DNA from: Rudaea sp.
GTDB taxonomy: Bacteria; Pseudomonadota; Gammaproteobacteria; Xanthomonadales; Rhodanobacteraceae
NCBI GenBank assembly: GCA_031291055.1
Contig: JARLJU010000090.1
Span: 1 to 64,000 of the forward strand
Length of the DNA: 64,000 nt
Reading direction: 5' to 3'
The notes under the pieces are model-generated. The model was not told where the DNA came from. It saw only the letters and a list, made by a program, of their open reading frames with translations, and made no database searches. Numbering within the stretch: position 1 is the stretch's first letter; each line of letters opens with the position of its first letter. Shown one piece after another: positions 42,601 to 49,671 of this stretch. A program made the translations under genes and the position numbers.

Positions 42601-42673
42601 ACAACAGCAACAGCAGGAACGCGATCATCTGCTGGTGCTTCAGTGCCCATTCGGACAGGTTGATGCCTTTCAC
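39620..42673 (-). CDS. RND efflux pump, inner-membrane permease
   Basis: 1017 residues with the AcrB-type layout of 12 helices and two large periplasmic loops; the central helices include GLLVDDAIIAVEMM with its two adjacent aspartates used for proton relay, and the C-terminal half ends LPALYATWYRAKRPETV. The porter loop PAGAVPDVWYQVRKKMGDIRHTLPQGTQGPFFNDEFGD resembles the TriC/MexK/VexF-like branch more than AcrB itself. Its start overlaps the adaptor stop by four bases. Likely substrates are hydrophobic or aromatic compounds, given the regulon context. Confidence 0.93.
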   Translation of the reverse strand: MKGINLSEWALKHQQMIAFLLLLLSVAGVLAYGSLGQKEDPEFTIKTMVVQAYWPGSSAQQMADQVTDKIERKLQEVAEIDYTSTYVKPGETQVKVNLREDVPPGAVPDVWYQVRKKMGDIRHTLPQGTQGPFFNDEFGDTFGNLYAITGDGFDYDDLRRIADAARNEFLRVGDVNKVDLVGKQEQKIYVEVSTAKLASLGIDPALIASTLQQTNVVTSGGTVQTTAEQVRLAVSGEFDSVEGIRAIGIRAGQRTFRLGDIADVRRGFVQPATSRMRFNGNEAIGLAVSMRKGGDVIRLGTKLDETVKRIESTLPVGVQIHAVSDQPRIVEHSVFEFKKSLAEAVIIVLVVSFLSLGLRTGLVVALSIPLVLAMTFLAMYVMGIDLQRISLGALIIALGLLVDDAIIAVEMMALKLEQGWDKFRAATYAYTATAFPMLTGTLITAAGFLPVGFAKSGTGEYVYSLFQVVGISLLLSWIVAVLFTPYIGYKLLKEHAHASHDEDAVYQRGFYVKFRHFIDFCLKQRVWVLGITLAAFVGALVLFKAIPQQFFPASDRAELIVDLWMPKASTFEASQREVQTLENLLKGDPDIAAVTSFVGNGTPRFYLPLDVQTPNLNLGEMLVMTKGGEARERAKEKLEKLFDGEFPNVRGRVNRLENGPPVGYPVQFRVYGQDNAKIRAIGQQVADIMREEPHVRQVNQDWGERIKRVQVDVDQDKARALGISSGQIKAALEASLSGTPITQYREEDQGIDVVSRLVAAERTDLNNLKDAKIYVRDGKFVPVSQVARLTLDSEDSELWRRNRVPTLTVRADIAGAQAPDVTRALQPKIDALEKALPLGYGIEIGGAYESSAKAQHSVFAVMPVTIIAVLVLLMIQLQDMKKMAMVLLTAPLGLIGVSAIMAAFQIPFGFVAMLGVIALAGMIIRNSVILVVQIDQDVGAGVALWTAIVEAAVRRLRPIVLTALAAILAMVPLTHSVFWGPMAWAIMGGLAVATVLTLVFLPALYATWYRAKRPETV

Positions 42674-43782
42674 TTCACACCTCCCGCCTTGGCGACAGCG
42701 ACCGCCTCGGCCACCTTCACCTGCTGGCCAGGCTGCAGCATATGCACGCCGGCACTCACGACGGTCTCTCCTCCCGCCAATCCCCCAACCACGATCACGC
42801 TGTCGTTCTGCGCGGCGCCCAGCTTGACTTCACGCGCGATCACCCGCGACGTCTTCGGGTCAACCACCCACACCTGCCGGCCATGTTCATGATCGACAAT
42901 GGCAGTCAGCGGCACGCGGACAACGCCGATGCCGTCCACGTCCGGTGCTATGACAGACGCTGTCATGCCTAGGCGCAGGAGGTCCGGATCCGCGTCCTGA
43001 ATGGAAATGCGTGCCGAGTACGTCCGCGTGATGCTGTCCGCATCCGGCGCAAGCTCCCGGAGCTTGCCGGTCCAGGACTTGTCCGGATGCGCCCAGGCCG
43101 TGATCGTCAGCGTCGACGCCTTGCGCAATTCGTCGACCCGCGACTCCGGAATACTGATCGAGACCTCGCGTTCGCCGTCAGCCGCAACGGTCACGATCGA
43201 CTGCCCGGCCGCGACCACCTGCCCGGCTTCCGCGTTGATTGCACTGACCACACCATCGCGGTCGGCCAGGAGCGTGGTAAAACCGCGCAGGTTGGCATTC
43301 AGCTGCTGGCGCGCCTGGGCAGAACGCAGTTGTGCCTCCGCCTGGTTGAGCGCCAACCGCTGCTGGTCCAGCTCGGCTTGCGAGGCAAAGTTCTGCGCGA
43401 GCAATTGCTCGGTACGCCGAACATCCACCCGCGCCTGGTCTACCCGGCCCCTCGCCGCATCAGCCTCCGCACCCGCCGCAGCCACCTGCAACGTCTCCTG
43501 GGTGGGGTCGAGCTGGAACAACGGCTGGCCGCGCTTGACGTGGCTGCCCACCTCCACCATGCGCGCGACGATCTTGCCGGCTGTGCGGAATCCAAGCTGA
43601 CTTTCGTAACGCGCGCGAATCTCGCCTGAGTAGGTCGCGCCGACCGACCCGGCGGTACGTCCGGCGACCACTGTCCGCACCGGCCTTACGTCCGCGTGCT
43701 CAGACGCGGAGTGCGGTGTGCAGGCGGCTAGCAGTTGTGCCGCGATGATGATAAGAGCTGCCGCTCGATAGTTCCTGTTCAA
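42670..43782 (-). CDS. RND efflux periplasmic adaptor lipoprotein
   Basis: 370 residues. Lipoprotein signal LIIIAAQLLAACTPHS; barrel-sandwich domain beginning RPVRTVVAGRTAGSVGATYSGEIRARYESQLGFRTAGKIVARMVEVGSHVKRGQPLFQLDPT; alpha hairpin QARVDVRRTEQLLAQNFASQAELDQQRLALNQAEAQLRSAQARQQL; then beta-barrel and membrane-proximal domains. It bridges the RND pump to the TolC channel. It is the first gene of the operon; the palindrome at 43941 lies about 160 bases upstream. Confidence 0.93.
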   Translation of the reverse strand: MNRNYRAAALIIIAAQLLAACTPHSASEHADVRPVRTVVAGRTAGSVGATYSGEIRARYESQLGFRTAGKIVARMVEVGSHVKRGQPLFQLDPTQETLQVAAAGAEADAARGRVDQARVDVRRTEQLLAQNFASQAELDQQRLALNQAEAQLRSAQARQQLNANLRGFTTLLADRDGVVSAINAEAGQVVAAGQSIVTVAADGEREVSISIPESRVDELRKASTLTITAWAHPDKSWTGKLRELAPDADSITRTYSARISIQDADPDLLRLGMTASVIAPDVDGIGVVRVPLTAIVDHEHGRQVWVVDPKTSRVIAREVKLGAAQNDSVIVVGGLAGGETVVSAGVHMLQPGQQVKVAEAVAVAKAGGVK

Positions 43783-44150
43783 TTTCTGCCCTCAAGTAAG
43801 GTCCGTCGCTCGCCTGCGAGTCATCAACGATCCACGCCGCCGAGCCGCCCCACGGACTCGTGCTGGCGTCTGCGACGGCAGGCCTGTCAGGGCTTTCGCC
43901 CTTCCCGATAGCCCGGAATATACATCACACTGACTTATGTGTCATGATGACGTAAAATTTATCTTATGAGTGAACCGGGACGAATATGCCGTACCGGATC
44001 CCACATGAGGCGAAGAAGGTGCATGGCGACCACAAGCAAGTGGACGCGCGCAGACAAGCACCGGATGCGGAGTGACGTGATGGGCCTGGGCTGAAGGCGC
44101 AGGAAGCGCGGCTATGTTGACTCATTGACCATGAGGAAAAAAACAGATCA
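43783..44150. other. Intergenic control region between the efflux operon and the first TetR gene
   Basis: 368 bases without a credible ORF between divergent genes. AT-rich centre around 43935-43975 (CTGACTTATGTGTCATGATGACGTAAAATTTATCTTATGAG) containing one copy of the shared palindrome. Both divergent promoters probably lie here. Confidence 0.6.
43940..43952. promoter_or_regulatory. Palindromic operator candidate, copy 1 (efflux operon)
   Basis: T-GTCAT-G-ATGAC-G: five-base inverted arms around one central base, identical in its 11-base core to the copy at 45801 and one base different from the copy at 49541. It sits between the efflux operon and a divergent TetR gene, which fits a TetR-family operator. 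Confidence 0.6.
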
Positions 44151-44864
44151 ATGACCCCGATACCGAAGAGATTGGCAGATGAAACCGAGCCGTGGGAGAC
44201 TCGCGACCACCGTCAGCGGGTTGCGGCAAAGCGGCGGCAGCGTATGCGCTCGCTGTTGCTGAACAGTGCAATGCGCTTGATGGTAGAGAACAGCGCCGCA
44301 ACGCCTTCCATCGATGACATCATTTCGGCCGCACGGGTGTCCCGTGGAACGTTCTACAAGTACTTTCCGTCGTCTGACGCGATCGTGCGGGAGCTTGTCG
44401 GGAAGATTGCTGAACAATGGGAGCGGGCCGCCGACCCCATTGTGCGCGGCCATGACGACCCGGCCGAGCACATCGCCAGGGGAATACGGCTGGCGTCGAT
44501 GCTTACGATACGCCAGCCGGCAGTGGCTGCAATCCTGGGTCGGCTAGGCTGGGCTGGCTACCAGGCGCCCAATATGCTGGAGTTTGTCCGCAGGGACGTA
44601 GAGGAAGGTATTCGACGCAAGCGCTTCAGGCGCATGCCGACCGCCCTGGGGTTCAATATCGTTGCCGGCGCGGCAATGAGCGCGATGCACCACATGCTTG
44701 AAACTGAATGTCGCGAAGATTTCTCGGAGCTCGCCGCTGCCGTGGCATTGCGCGCCTTAGGCGTGGAGGAAGCGGTGGCTGATGCGATATCCAAGTCGCC
44801 GCTGGATGCGAGTGAAGTGCTATTCGATGGCTTGCTCGCCGAAGCGAGCGGCGAAGTACCGTAG
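44151..44864 (+). CDS. TetR-family transcriptional regulator
   Basis: 237 residues. The N-terminal helix-turn-helix is RMRSLLLNSAMRLMVENSAATPSIDDIISAARVSRGTFYKYFPSSDAIVRELV. The ligand domain contains MLTIRQPAVAAILGRLGWAGYQAPNMLEF and a helical C-terminus. Divergent from the RND efflux operon and convergent with a second TetR gene that has a similar lead-in (DHRQRVAAKRRQRMR versus DHRPRVAAERRARMR). The two look like paralogues. It probably represses the efflux operon and possibly the other operons bearing the shared palindrome. Confidence 0.9.
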   Translation: MTPIPKRLADETEPWETRDHRQRVAAKRRQRMRSLLLNSAMRLMVENSAATPSIDDIISAARVSRGTFYKYFPSSDAIVRELVGKIAEQWERAADPIVRGHDDPAEHIARGIRLASMLTIRQPAVAAILGRLGWAGYQAPNMLEFVRRDVEEGIRRKRFRRMPTALGFNIVAGAAMSAMHHMLETECREDFSELAAAVALRALGVEEAVADAISKSPLDASEVLFDGLLAEASGEVP

Positions 44865-44870
44865 TGTTGG

Positions 44871-45593
44871 CTACGCTCGCAAGTTGGAGGGCTCGGCCAT
44901 TTCGGCGAGCCTCTCCTGTGCCTTTTCGAGCAGTGATTCAGGCGGAACGACCAGCTTTGGCAAAGGCGCAGAGGTCAACTTTGTGGCACTCGATGCGGAC
45001 ACGCCGAGCGACCGCAACACCGCCCGGACAATCCGCTCGGGATAATCCTTGGTCGTCTTTCCCTGGGCCATACGGTGAACGGCGATTACGCCGGCGCCTG
45101 CCACCATGTCCAATGCAACATCGGCCGACGCCTCGTCAAACGTGCCCGTCTTCAGGCCTTCCTTGACATCCGAGGGCAGGTACTCGTACACGGCACTCTT
45201 CTTGCCGACCAAGGTCAGGCCTGTGCCGGATAGAAACTGCGCCACCACAGGATAGGATCGCGCAAGGTGCAGATACAAGCGAAAACCCGTTGCAATACGC
45301 AACGCCGGGTCTTCGATATCGCCGACCACGCTCTCGATCAATTGCACCATGTCGCGACTGAGCGCTTCGCTGACAGCCGCCAGCAGATCGTCGTTAGTGC
45401 GGAAGTAGTTGTAGAAGGAACCTTGAGAGACGCCAGCTGCCGCGATGACTTCCGGAATCACGCTGACTCCGATACCTCTTTGCGCAAAAACGATCATCGC
45501 GCTTTCAATGAGACGCATGCGCATCCGTGCACGCCGTTCGGCTGCAACGCGAGGGCGATGGTCTTTAGGATCAGGGGCGGCAGGCATCTTCAA
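44871..45593 (-). CDS. TetR-family transcriptional regulator (paralogue of the neighbour)
   Basis: 240 residues. DNA-binding region RMRMRLIESAMIVFAQRGIGVSVIPEVIAAAGVSQGSFYNYFRTNDDLLAAVSEAL; ligand domain with GFRLYLHLARSYPVVAQFLSGTGLTLVGKKSAVYEYLPSDVKEGLKTGTFDEASADVALDMVAGAGVIAVHRMAQG. It ends six bases from the convergent TetR gene and is divergent from the pqi operon, whose upstream region holds palindrome copy 2. The start region DPKDHRPRVAAERRARMR closely parallels the other TetR, supporting an old duplication with inversion. Confidence 0.9.
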   Translation of the reverse strand: MKMPAAPDPKDHRPRVAAERRARMRMRLIESAMIVFAQRGIGVSVIPEVIAAAGVSQGSFYNYFRTNDDLLAAVSEALSRDMVQLIESVVGDIEDPALRIATGFRLYLHLARSYPVVAQFLSGTGLTLVGKKSAVYEYLPSDVKEGLKTGTFDEASADVALDMVAGAGVIAVHRMAQGKTTKDYPERIVRAVLRSLGVSASSATKLTSAPLPKLVVPPESLLEKAQERLAEMAEPSNLRA

Positions 45594-45799
45594 TTTGAGG
45601 ACCTTATGTGATTGGATGATTATATCAATACGCCGCTACAACGCCGACACCATGGCGTAGGCCACGTCCCGCCCTCCTTGACACCAACAAGCTCAGTGCC
45701 GTCCCCGGCTCGCACCGAGTGCGCAGCGTCTGCTGAACGGTGGGACAAGGAGGTGCTTTGCAGCAGACGTGCCCGTCGCAATTTTTATAAGACACTTGT

Positions 45800-45812
45800 T
45801 GTCATGATGACA
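45800..45812. promoter_or_regulatory. Palindromic operator candidate, copy 2 (pqi operon)
   Basis: TGTCAT-G-ATGACA, a perfect 6+1+6 palindrome 72 bases upstream of the pqiA1 start and about 207 bases from the divergent TetR start. A possible -35 TTGTCA overlaps it (45799-45804) with TTATGT 17 bases on, so a bound repressor would block RNA polymerase. A half-site GTCATTATG follows at 45818. Confidence 0.65.
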
Positions 45813-45883
45813 TCCAAGTCATTATGTAGCAGAATGCGGGAATCTCGAATGAACCCGGTGCGATCGACGCACTGCTTGCCTCA

Positions 45884-46564
45884 ATGCATCAGAACCACAT
45901 TCCGCCGCCAGATCCACCGCAGGCCATGCATCGGCTGGTTGCGTGCGAGCATTGCGACGCACTCCATATGCGCGTGACACTGCAACCTGGCGAACGTGCC
46001 ACGTGCCTACGCTGCGGCGGTGCCCTCTATCGCAACAGTTCGCTCGCCTATCGCCGCCTGCTGCCGCTTGTGGTGACCGCTCTGATCCTGCTCATGATCT
46101 CGAACGCGTACCCGATTGTCGCCATGGAACTCAAGGGCTCGCGCGTGGAGACCACGCTATGGGGCGCCGTGCAAGCACTCTACGCGCATGACATGTCGCC
46201 GGTGGCGCTGCTCGTGTTCGCCACGACGATCCTGCTTCCGCTGGCCGAGTTGCTCATGATGTGCTACCTGCTCGTGCCAATGGCGCAGCACCGCATGCCC
46301 CCCGAATTCGACTGCCTTGTGCGCGGCATTCTCCTGACGCGGCCGTGGGGCATGATCGAGGTATTCATGATTAGCGTGCTGGTGACGGTGGTAAAGCTGT
46401 CGACCATAGCGCAGGTGCTTGCTGACGTCGCGCTCTGGTCGTTCGGTGCCCTCGTGGTCGTACTGGCCGCGATCCTGTCCTTTGATCCACGCGACCTGTG
46501 GCATTACCTCGACGCGCAGGGTGCAGATGACATTCAAACCTGCACGCCGGACGCCGCACCATGA
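45884..46564 (+). CDS. pqiA: PqiA-family inner-membrane protein, first half
   Basis: 226 residues. N-terminal zinc ribbon CEHCDA...CLRCGG, then four membrane helices beginning LLPLVVTALILLMISNAYPIVAMELKG, the PqiA module signature. Full-length E. coli PqiA carries two such modules in one 417-residue chain; here each is a separate gene. With PqiB and PqiC it belongs to an MCE-type envelope lipid-transport system. Its stop overlaps the next start by four bases. A second in-frame ATG 14 codons in (MHRLVACEHCD) is an alternative start. Confidence 0.9.
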   Translation: MHQNHIPPPDPPQAMHRLVACEHCDALHMRVTLQPGERATCLRCGGALYRNSSLAYRRLLPLVVTALILLMISNAYPIVAMELKGSRVETTLWGAVQALYAHDMSPVALLVFATTILLPLAELLMMCYLLVPMAQHRMPPEFDCLVRGILLTRPWGMIEVFMISVLVTVVKLSTIAQVLADVALWSFGALVVVLAAILSFDPRDLWHYLDAQGADDIQTCTPDAAP

Positions 46565-47235
46565 CCGCGACTCAATTGCCCCACGCTACCGCTGCTTCGC
46601 GCGGACTGCTGTCATGCCACGCTTGCTACCGGCTCAGCCCGATGACGCTCGAGGCCGGACCGTGTCCGCGCTGCGGCGCCTTGCTGCATCATCGCAAGCC
46701 AGCCAGCGCGTCGCGCACCTGGGCCTTCCTGTTGGCCGCTTACCTTCTGTACATCCCAGCCAATCTGCTCCCGGTGATGGTGACGCAGTCAATTCTCGGT
46801 ACACAGCGCGACACCATCATGTCCGGCGTGATCTATCTATGGCTGTCAGGCTCGCACATGCTGGCGCTCGTGGTGCTGATCGCCAGCATTGTTGTTCCGC
46901 TGCTGAAGATGATGATCCTGACATTGCTGCTGATATCGGTGCGCCGCAGATCGACCTGGCGCATCCGAGAACAGACCCGGCTCTACGCGCTGGTCGAGGT
47001 CATCGGCCGATGGTCCATGCTCGACATCTTCGTCGTGGCACTACTGGCCTCGCTGGTGCAGGTCGGGGCGCTGGCCGCGATTACGCCCGGGGGCGGGGCC
47101 CTGGCCTTTGCCTCGGTTGTCGTGCTGACCATGCTCGCGTCACTGAGCTTTGATCCCCGTCTGCTGTGGGATGCGCTTGAGACGTCGCCTCCCCCCATCG
47201 AAATTCCGCACTCCGATCATGCCAGAACACACTAA
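46561..47235 (+). CDS. pqiA: PqiA-family inner-membrane protein, second half
   Basis: 224 residues with zinc ribbon CHACYRLSP...CPRCGALLHHRK and helices starting AFLLAAYLLYIPANLLPVMVTQSILGTQRDTIMSGVIYLW; then SGSHMLALVVLIASIVVPLLKMMIL and LVEVIGRWSMLDIFVVALLASLVQ, the classic PqiA module ending. Together with the preceding gene it reconstitutes the two-module PqiA. It overlaps pqiB by 17 bases. Confidence 0.9.
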   Translation: MTATQLPHATAASRGLLSCHACYRLSPMTLEAGPCPRCGALLHHRKPASASRTWAFLLAAYLLYIPANLLPVMVTQSILGTQRDTIMSGVIYLWLSGSHMLALVVLIASIVVPLLKMMILTLLLISVRRRSTWRIREQTRLYALVEVIGRWSMLDIFVVALLASLVQVGALAAITPGGGALAFASVVVLTMLASLSFDPRLLWDALETSPPPIEIPHSDHARTH

Positions 47236-48850
47236 TCACCCCCCACCTCATGATGTACCGCCGCCCGTGCGCAAGCCTCGCGCGCGTTGGCTACCCTCGC
47301 TCGTCTGGCTGATCCCCCTCGTTGCGGCGGTGGTCGGGCTTTCGTTGTTGATCAACACGCTAGCATCGCGCGGGCCCGAGATCACCGTCACATTTCGCAC
47401 CGCCGAAGGCCTGACACCGGGCAAGACCCCTGTGCGCTACAAGGACGTCGATATCGGCTTGGTCAAGACGGCACGGCTGGCAGCGGACCGTTCGCATGTG
47501 ATCGCAACGATTGCGTTGACCAAGGACGCGGAGACCTTCGCCGTGGCCGACACACGCTTCTGGGTGGTGCGGCCTCGCTTTGCCATCAGCGGCGTGTCGG
47601 GGCTCGAGACGCTGCTATCGGGCGCATATATCGGCGTGGATGCCGGCAAGTCAAGCGAGACGACGCGCAGCTTCACCGGGCTCGAAGTCCCGCCGACTGT
47701 CACTGCCGACGCTTCAGGCAGGCAGTTCGTGCTGCGTGCGCAAGACCTGGGCTCGCTCGACATCGGCTCACCGGTCTACTATCGTCGCGTGCAGGTCGGG
47801 CATGTCGTAGCGTATCAACTCGAGCCGAACGGCCACGACATCACGCTGCGGATCTTTGTCAACAAGCCTTATGACAAGCTCGTCTGCGCCGATACGCGCT
47901 TCTGGCATGCCAGCGGCGTCGACCTCAAGCTCGATGCGAACGGGCTGAAGTTGTCCACGCAGTCGCTGGTCACCGTGATGCTTGGTGGCCTGGCCTTCCA
48001 GGCGCCGGAGCACTCGACTGCGCACGCCACGGCCGCCGAGAACACCGAGTTCCTGCTTGCGGCGGACCAGTCGGAAGCCATGAAGGAGCCGGAGGAACTC
48101 GCCCCCGCACTGGCAGTGCTCAACTTCGATCAGTCCGTGCGCGGCCTGTCTCCAGGTGCGCCAGTCGATTTCCGCGGTGTGACCGTCGGGCAAGTGCGCT
48201 CGATCGGTATCGAATACCAGCGTGACAAGAAGGCCTTCCGCATGCCCGTGGTGGTGGAACTCTATCCGTCTCGCATGGGTCTGCACGAGAAAGACGTGGC
48301 TGACGACGCGCGCAAGCTCGCCATCGTGCATAGCCTGGTACAGCGCGGCATGCGTGCGCAGTTGCGCACCGGCAACCTGCTGACAGGCCAGCTCTATGTG
48401 GCACTCGATTTCTTTCCAAAGGCAACTCTGCCGACTGATCTGGACCTGAACGGGTCGCTGCCCGAGTTCCCCACCACGCCGGGCACCTTCGACGAGCTGC
48501 AAGCCAAGCTTGGCGACATTGTGACCAAGATCGGCAAAGTGCCGTTTGACCAGATCGGGCAGGACGCGCGCACGGCGATGGTGTCTATGAACAAAATGCT
48601 CGTCAACGCGGACAAGCTCGTGGCACAGGTCAATGGCGATGTGGCACCTGAAGTGCTTGCCGCACTGAAGGATGTGCGTCGCACGCTCGCCACGGCCAAT
48701 GGCGCGCTGGCGCCCGACGCATCGCTGCAGCAGGATACGCGTCGGATGATGCAGGAACTCACGCAAACGGCAGTCTCGCTGCGCACGCTGACCGACTATC
48801 TCGAGCGGCATCCCGAAGCACTGCTGCAAGGCAAGAGGGAAGAGAAATGA
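47219..48850 (+). CDS. pqiB: PqiB-type MCE-domain protein
   Basis: Start at MPEHTNHPPPHDVPPPVRKPRARWLPSLVWLIPLVAAVVGLSLLI (543 residues), inside the end of the pqiA2 gene. One N-terminal helix anchors three MCE domains: ITVTFRTAEGLTPGKTPVRYKDVDIGLV, RQFVLRAQDLGSLDIGSPVYYRRVQVGHV and LNFDQSVRGLSPGAPVDFRGVTVGQV. A long helical C-terminus follows, as in PqiB, whose stacked rings and needle span the periplasm to carry lipids. It overlaps the lipoprotein gene by four bases. Confidence 0.93.
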   Translation: MPEHTNHPPPHDVPPPVRKPRARWLPSLVWLIPLVAAVVGLSLLINTLASRGPEITVTFRTAEGLTPGKTPVRYKDVDIGLVKTARLAADRSHVIATIALTKDAETFAVADTRFWVVRPRFAISGVSGLETLLSGAYIGVDAGKSSETTRSFTGLEVPPTVTADASGRQFVLRAQDLGSLDIGSPVYYRRVQVGHVVAYQLEPNGHDITLRIFVNKPYDKLVCADTRFWHASGVDLKLDANGLKLSTQSLVTVMLGGLAFQAPEHSTAHATAAENTEFLLAADQSEAMKEPEELAPALAVLNFDQSVRGLSPGAPVDFRGVTVGQVRSIGIEYQRDKKAFRMPVVVELYPSRMGLHEKDVADDARKLAIVHSLVQRGMRAQLRTGNLLTGQLYVALDFFPKATLPTDLDLNGSLPEFPTTPGTFDELQAKLGDIVTKIGKVPFDQIGQDARTAMVSMNKMLVNADKLVAQVNGDVAPEVLAALKDVRRTLATANGALAPDASLQQDTRRMMQELTQTAVSLRTLTDYLERHPEALLQGKREEK

Positions 48851-49455
48851 TGAAACGTATGACGCTGCTTTTTACACTGGCCGCTGCGGCCACGACCATG
48901 ATGTGCGGCTGCGCGTCGCCCGAGGCGCGTTACTACACGCTGGCAGCCAGTCGCTCCAACGCCACGCCGGCCGTGACAGGGCGAGCCAGCCGTAGCAGCG
49001 AACCGTTATGGATCGAGGTCACGCCGGTGCGCGTGCCCGAACGGCTGAACCGCATTCAACTGGTGGTGCGTGACGGCACCAGCGGGGAGGTGAAGCTGCT
49101 CGACACATCGCGCTGGACGTCCCCGTTACCCGACGAGCTACGCGATGCACTGTCGCAGCAACTGCAATCGACGCTTGGCGCGCTGGATGTCTACCAGCAC
49201 GGCCTGCCGGCGACGCAGCCGGCCTTCCGGGTAACGACCGAGGTGGTAAACCTCGACGCCAATGTGAGCAAGTGGGCCGCGGCGACCATCGCCTGGACCG
49301 TGCGGCGACTGCCGGATGGCAAGGTTCTGAGCGGCCGCACCGAAACAGAGGTGCCCGCGCCCGGGCAGATGGAGGGCGTGGTGAATGCGTATCGGGAGAT
49401 CCTCGCCGCAACCGCGGCCGACATAGCAGCCGGCGTGCAATCCCTTGACCGCTAG
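48847..49455 (+). CDS. pqiC: PqiC-type outer-membrane lipoprotein (ABC-transport auxiliary)
   Basis: 202 residues. Lipobox MMCGCASPEARYYTLAAS, then the DUF330/PqiC fold: LWIEVTPVRVPERLNRIQLVVRDGTSGEVKLLDTSRWTSPLPDELRDALSQQLQ and WTVRRLPDGKVLSGRTETEVPAPGQMEGVVNAYREILAATAADIA. It should sit in the outer membrane and receive the PqiB needle. The ATGATG start overlaps the pqiB stop. A terminator closes the operon. Confidence 0.9.
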   Translation: MMKRMTLLFTLAAAATTMMCGCASPEARYYTLAASRSNATPAVTGRASRSSEPLWIEVTPVRVPERLNRIQLVVRDGTSGEVKLLDTSRWTSPLPDELRDALSQQLQSTLGALDVYQHGLPATQPAFRVTTEVVNLDANVSKWAAATIAWTVRRLPDGKVLSGRTETEVPAPGQMEGVVNAYREILAATAADIAAGVQSLDR

Positions 49456-49487
49456 ACGTGACACGCCCCGCACATTGTGCACGGCGA

Positions 49488-49512
49488 AGCGGGCGGCCAG
49501 CCCGCTTTTTTT
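49488..49512 (+). terminator. Rho-independent terminator after the pqi operon
   Basis: AGCGGGC-GGCCA-GCCCGCT followed by a T-run, 33 bases after the pqiC stop. Confidence 0.9.
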
Positions 49513-49539
49513 GCGCCACCTAGGTGTTAACGACATACA

Positions 49540-49552
49540 TGTCATTATGACA
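49540..49552. promoter_or_regulatory. Palindromic operator candidate, copy 3 (aromatic operon)
   Basis: TGTCAT-T-ATGACA: perfect six-base arms around one central base, 120 bases upstream of the first gene of the ring-cleavage operon and directly before an AT-rich stretch (CTTAGACTATTATTAAATCC) that may hold the -10. Same sequence class as copies 1 and 2. Confidence 0.65.
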
Positions 49553-49671
49553 CTTAGACTATTATTAAATCCGTAAACGACGTCGCCTGCCAACACATGC
49601 CGACGTCGCAAGCGCCGTGGCCCCTCCTTGGCGGCACCAGCATGCACGGCGCAAATCAAAAACAGTGACAA

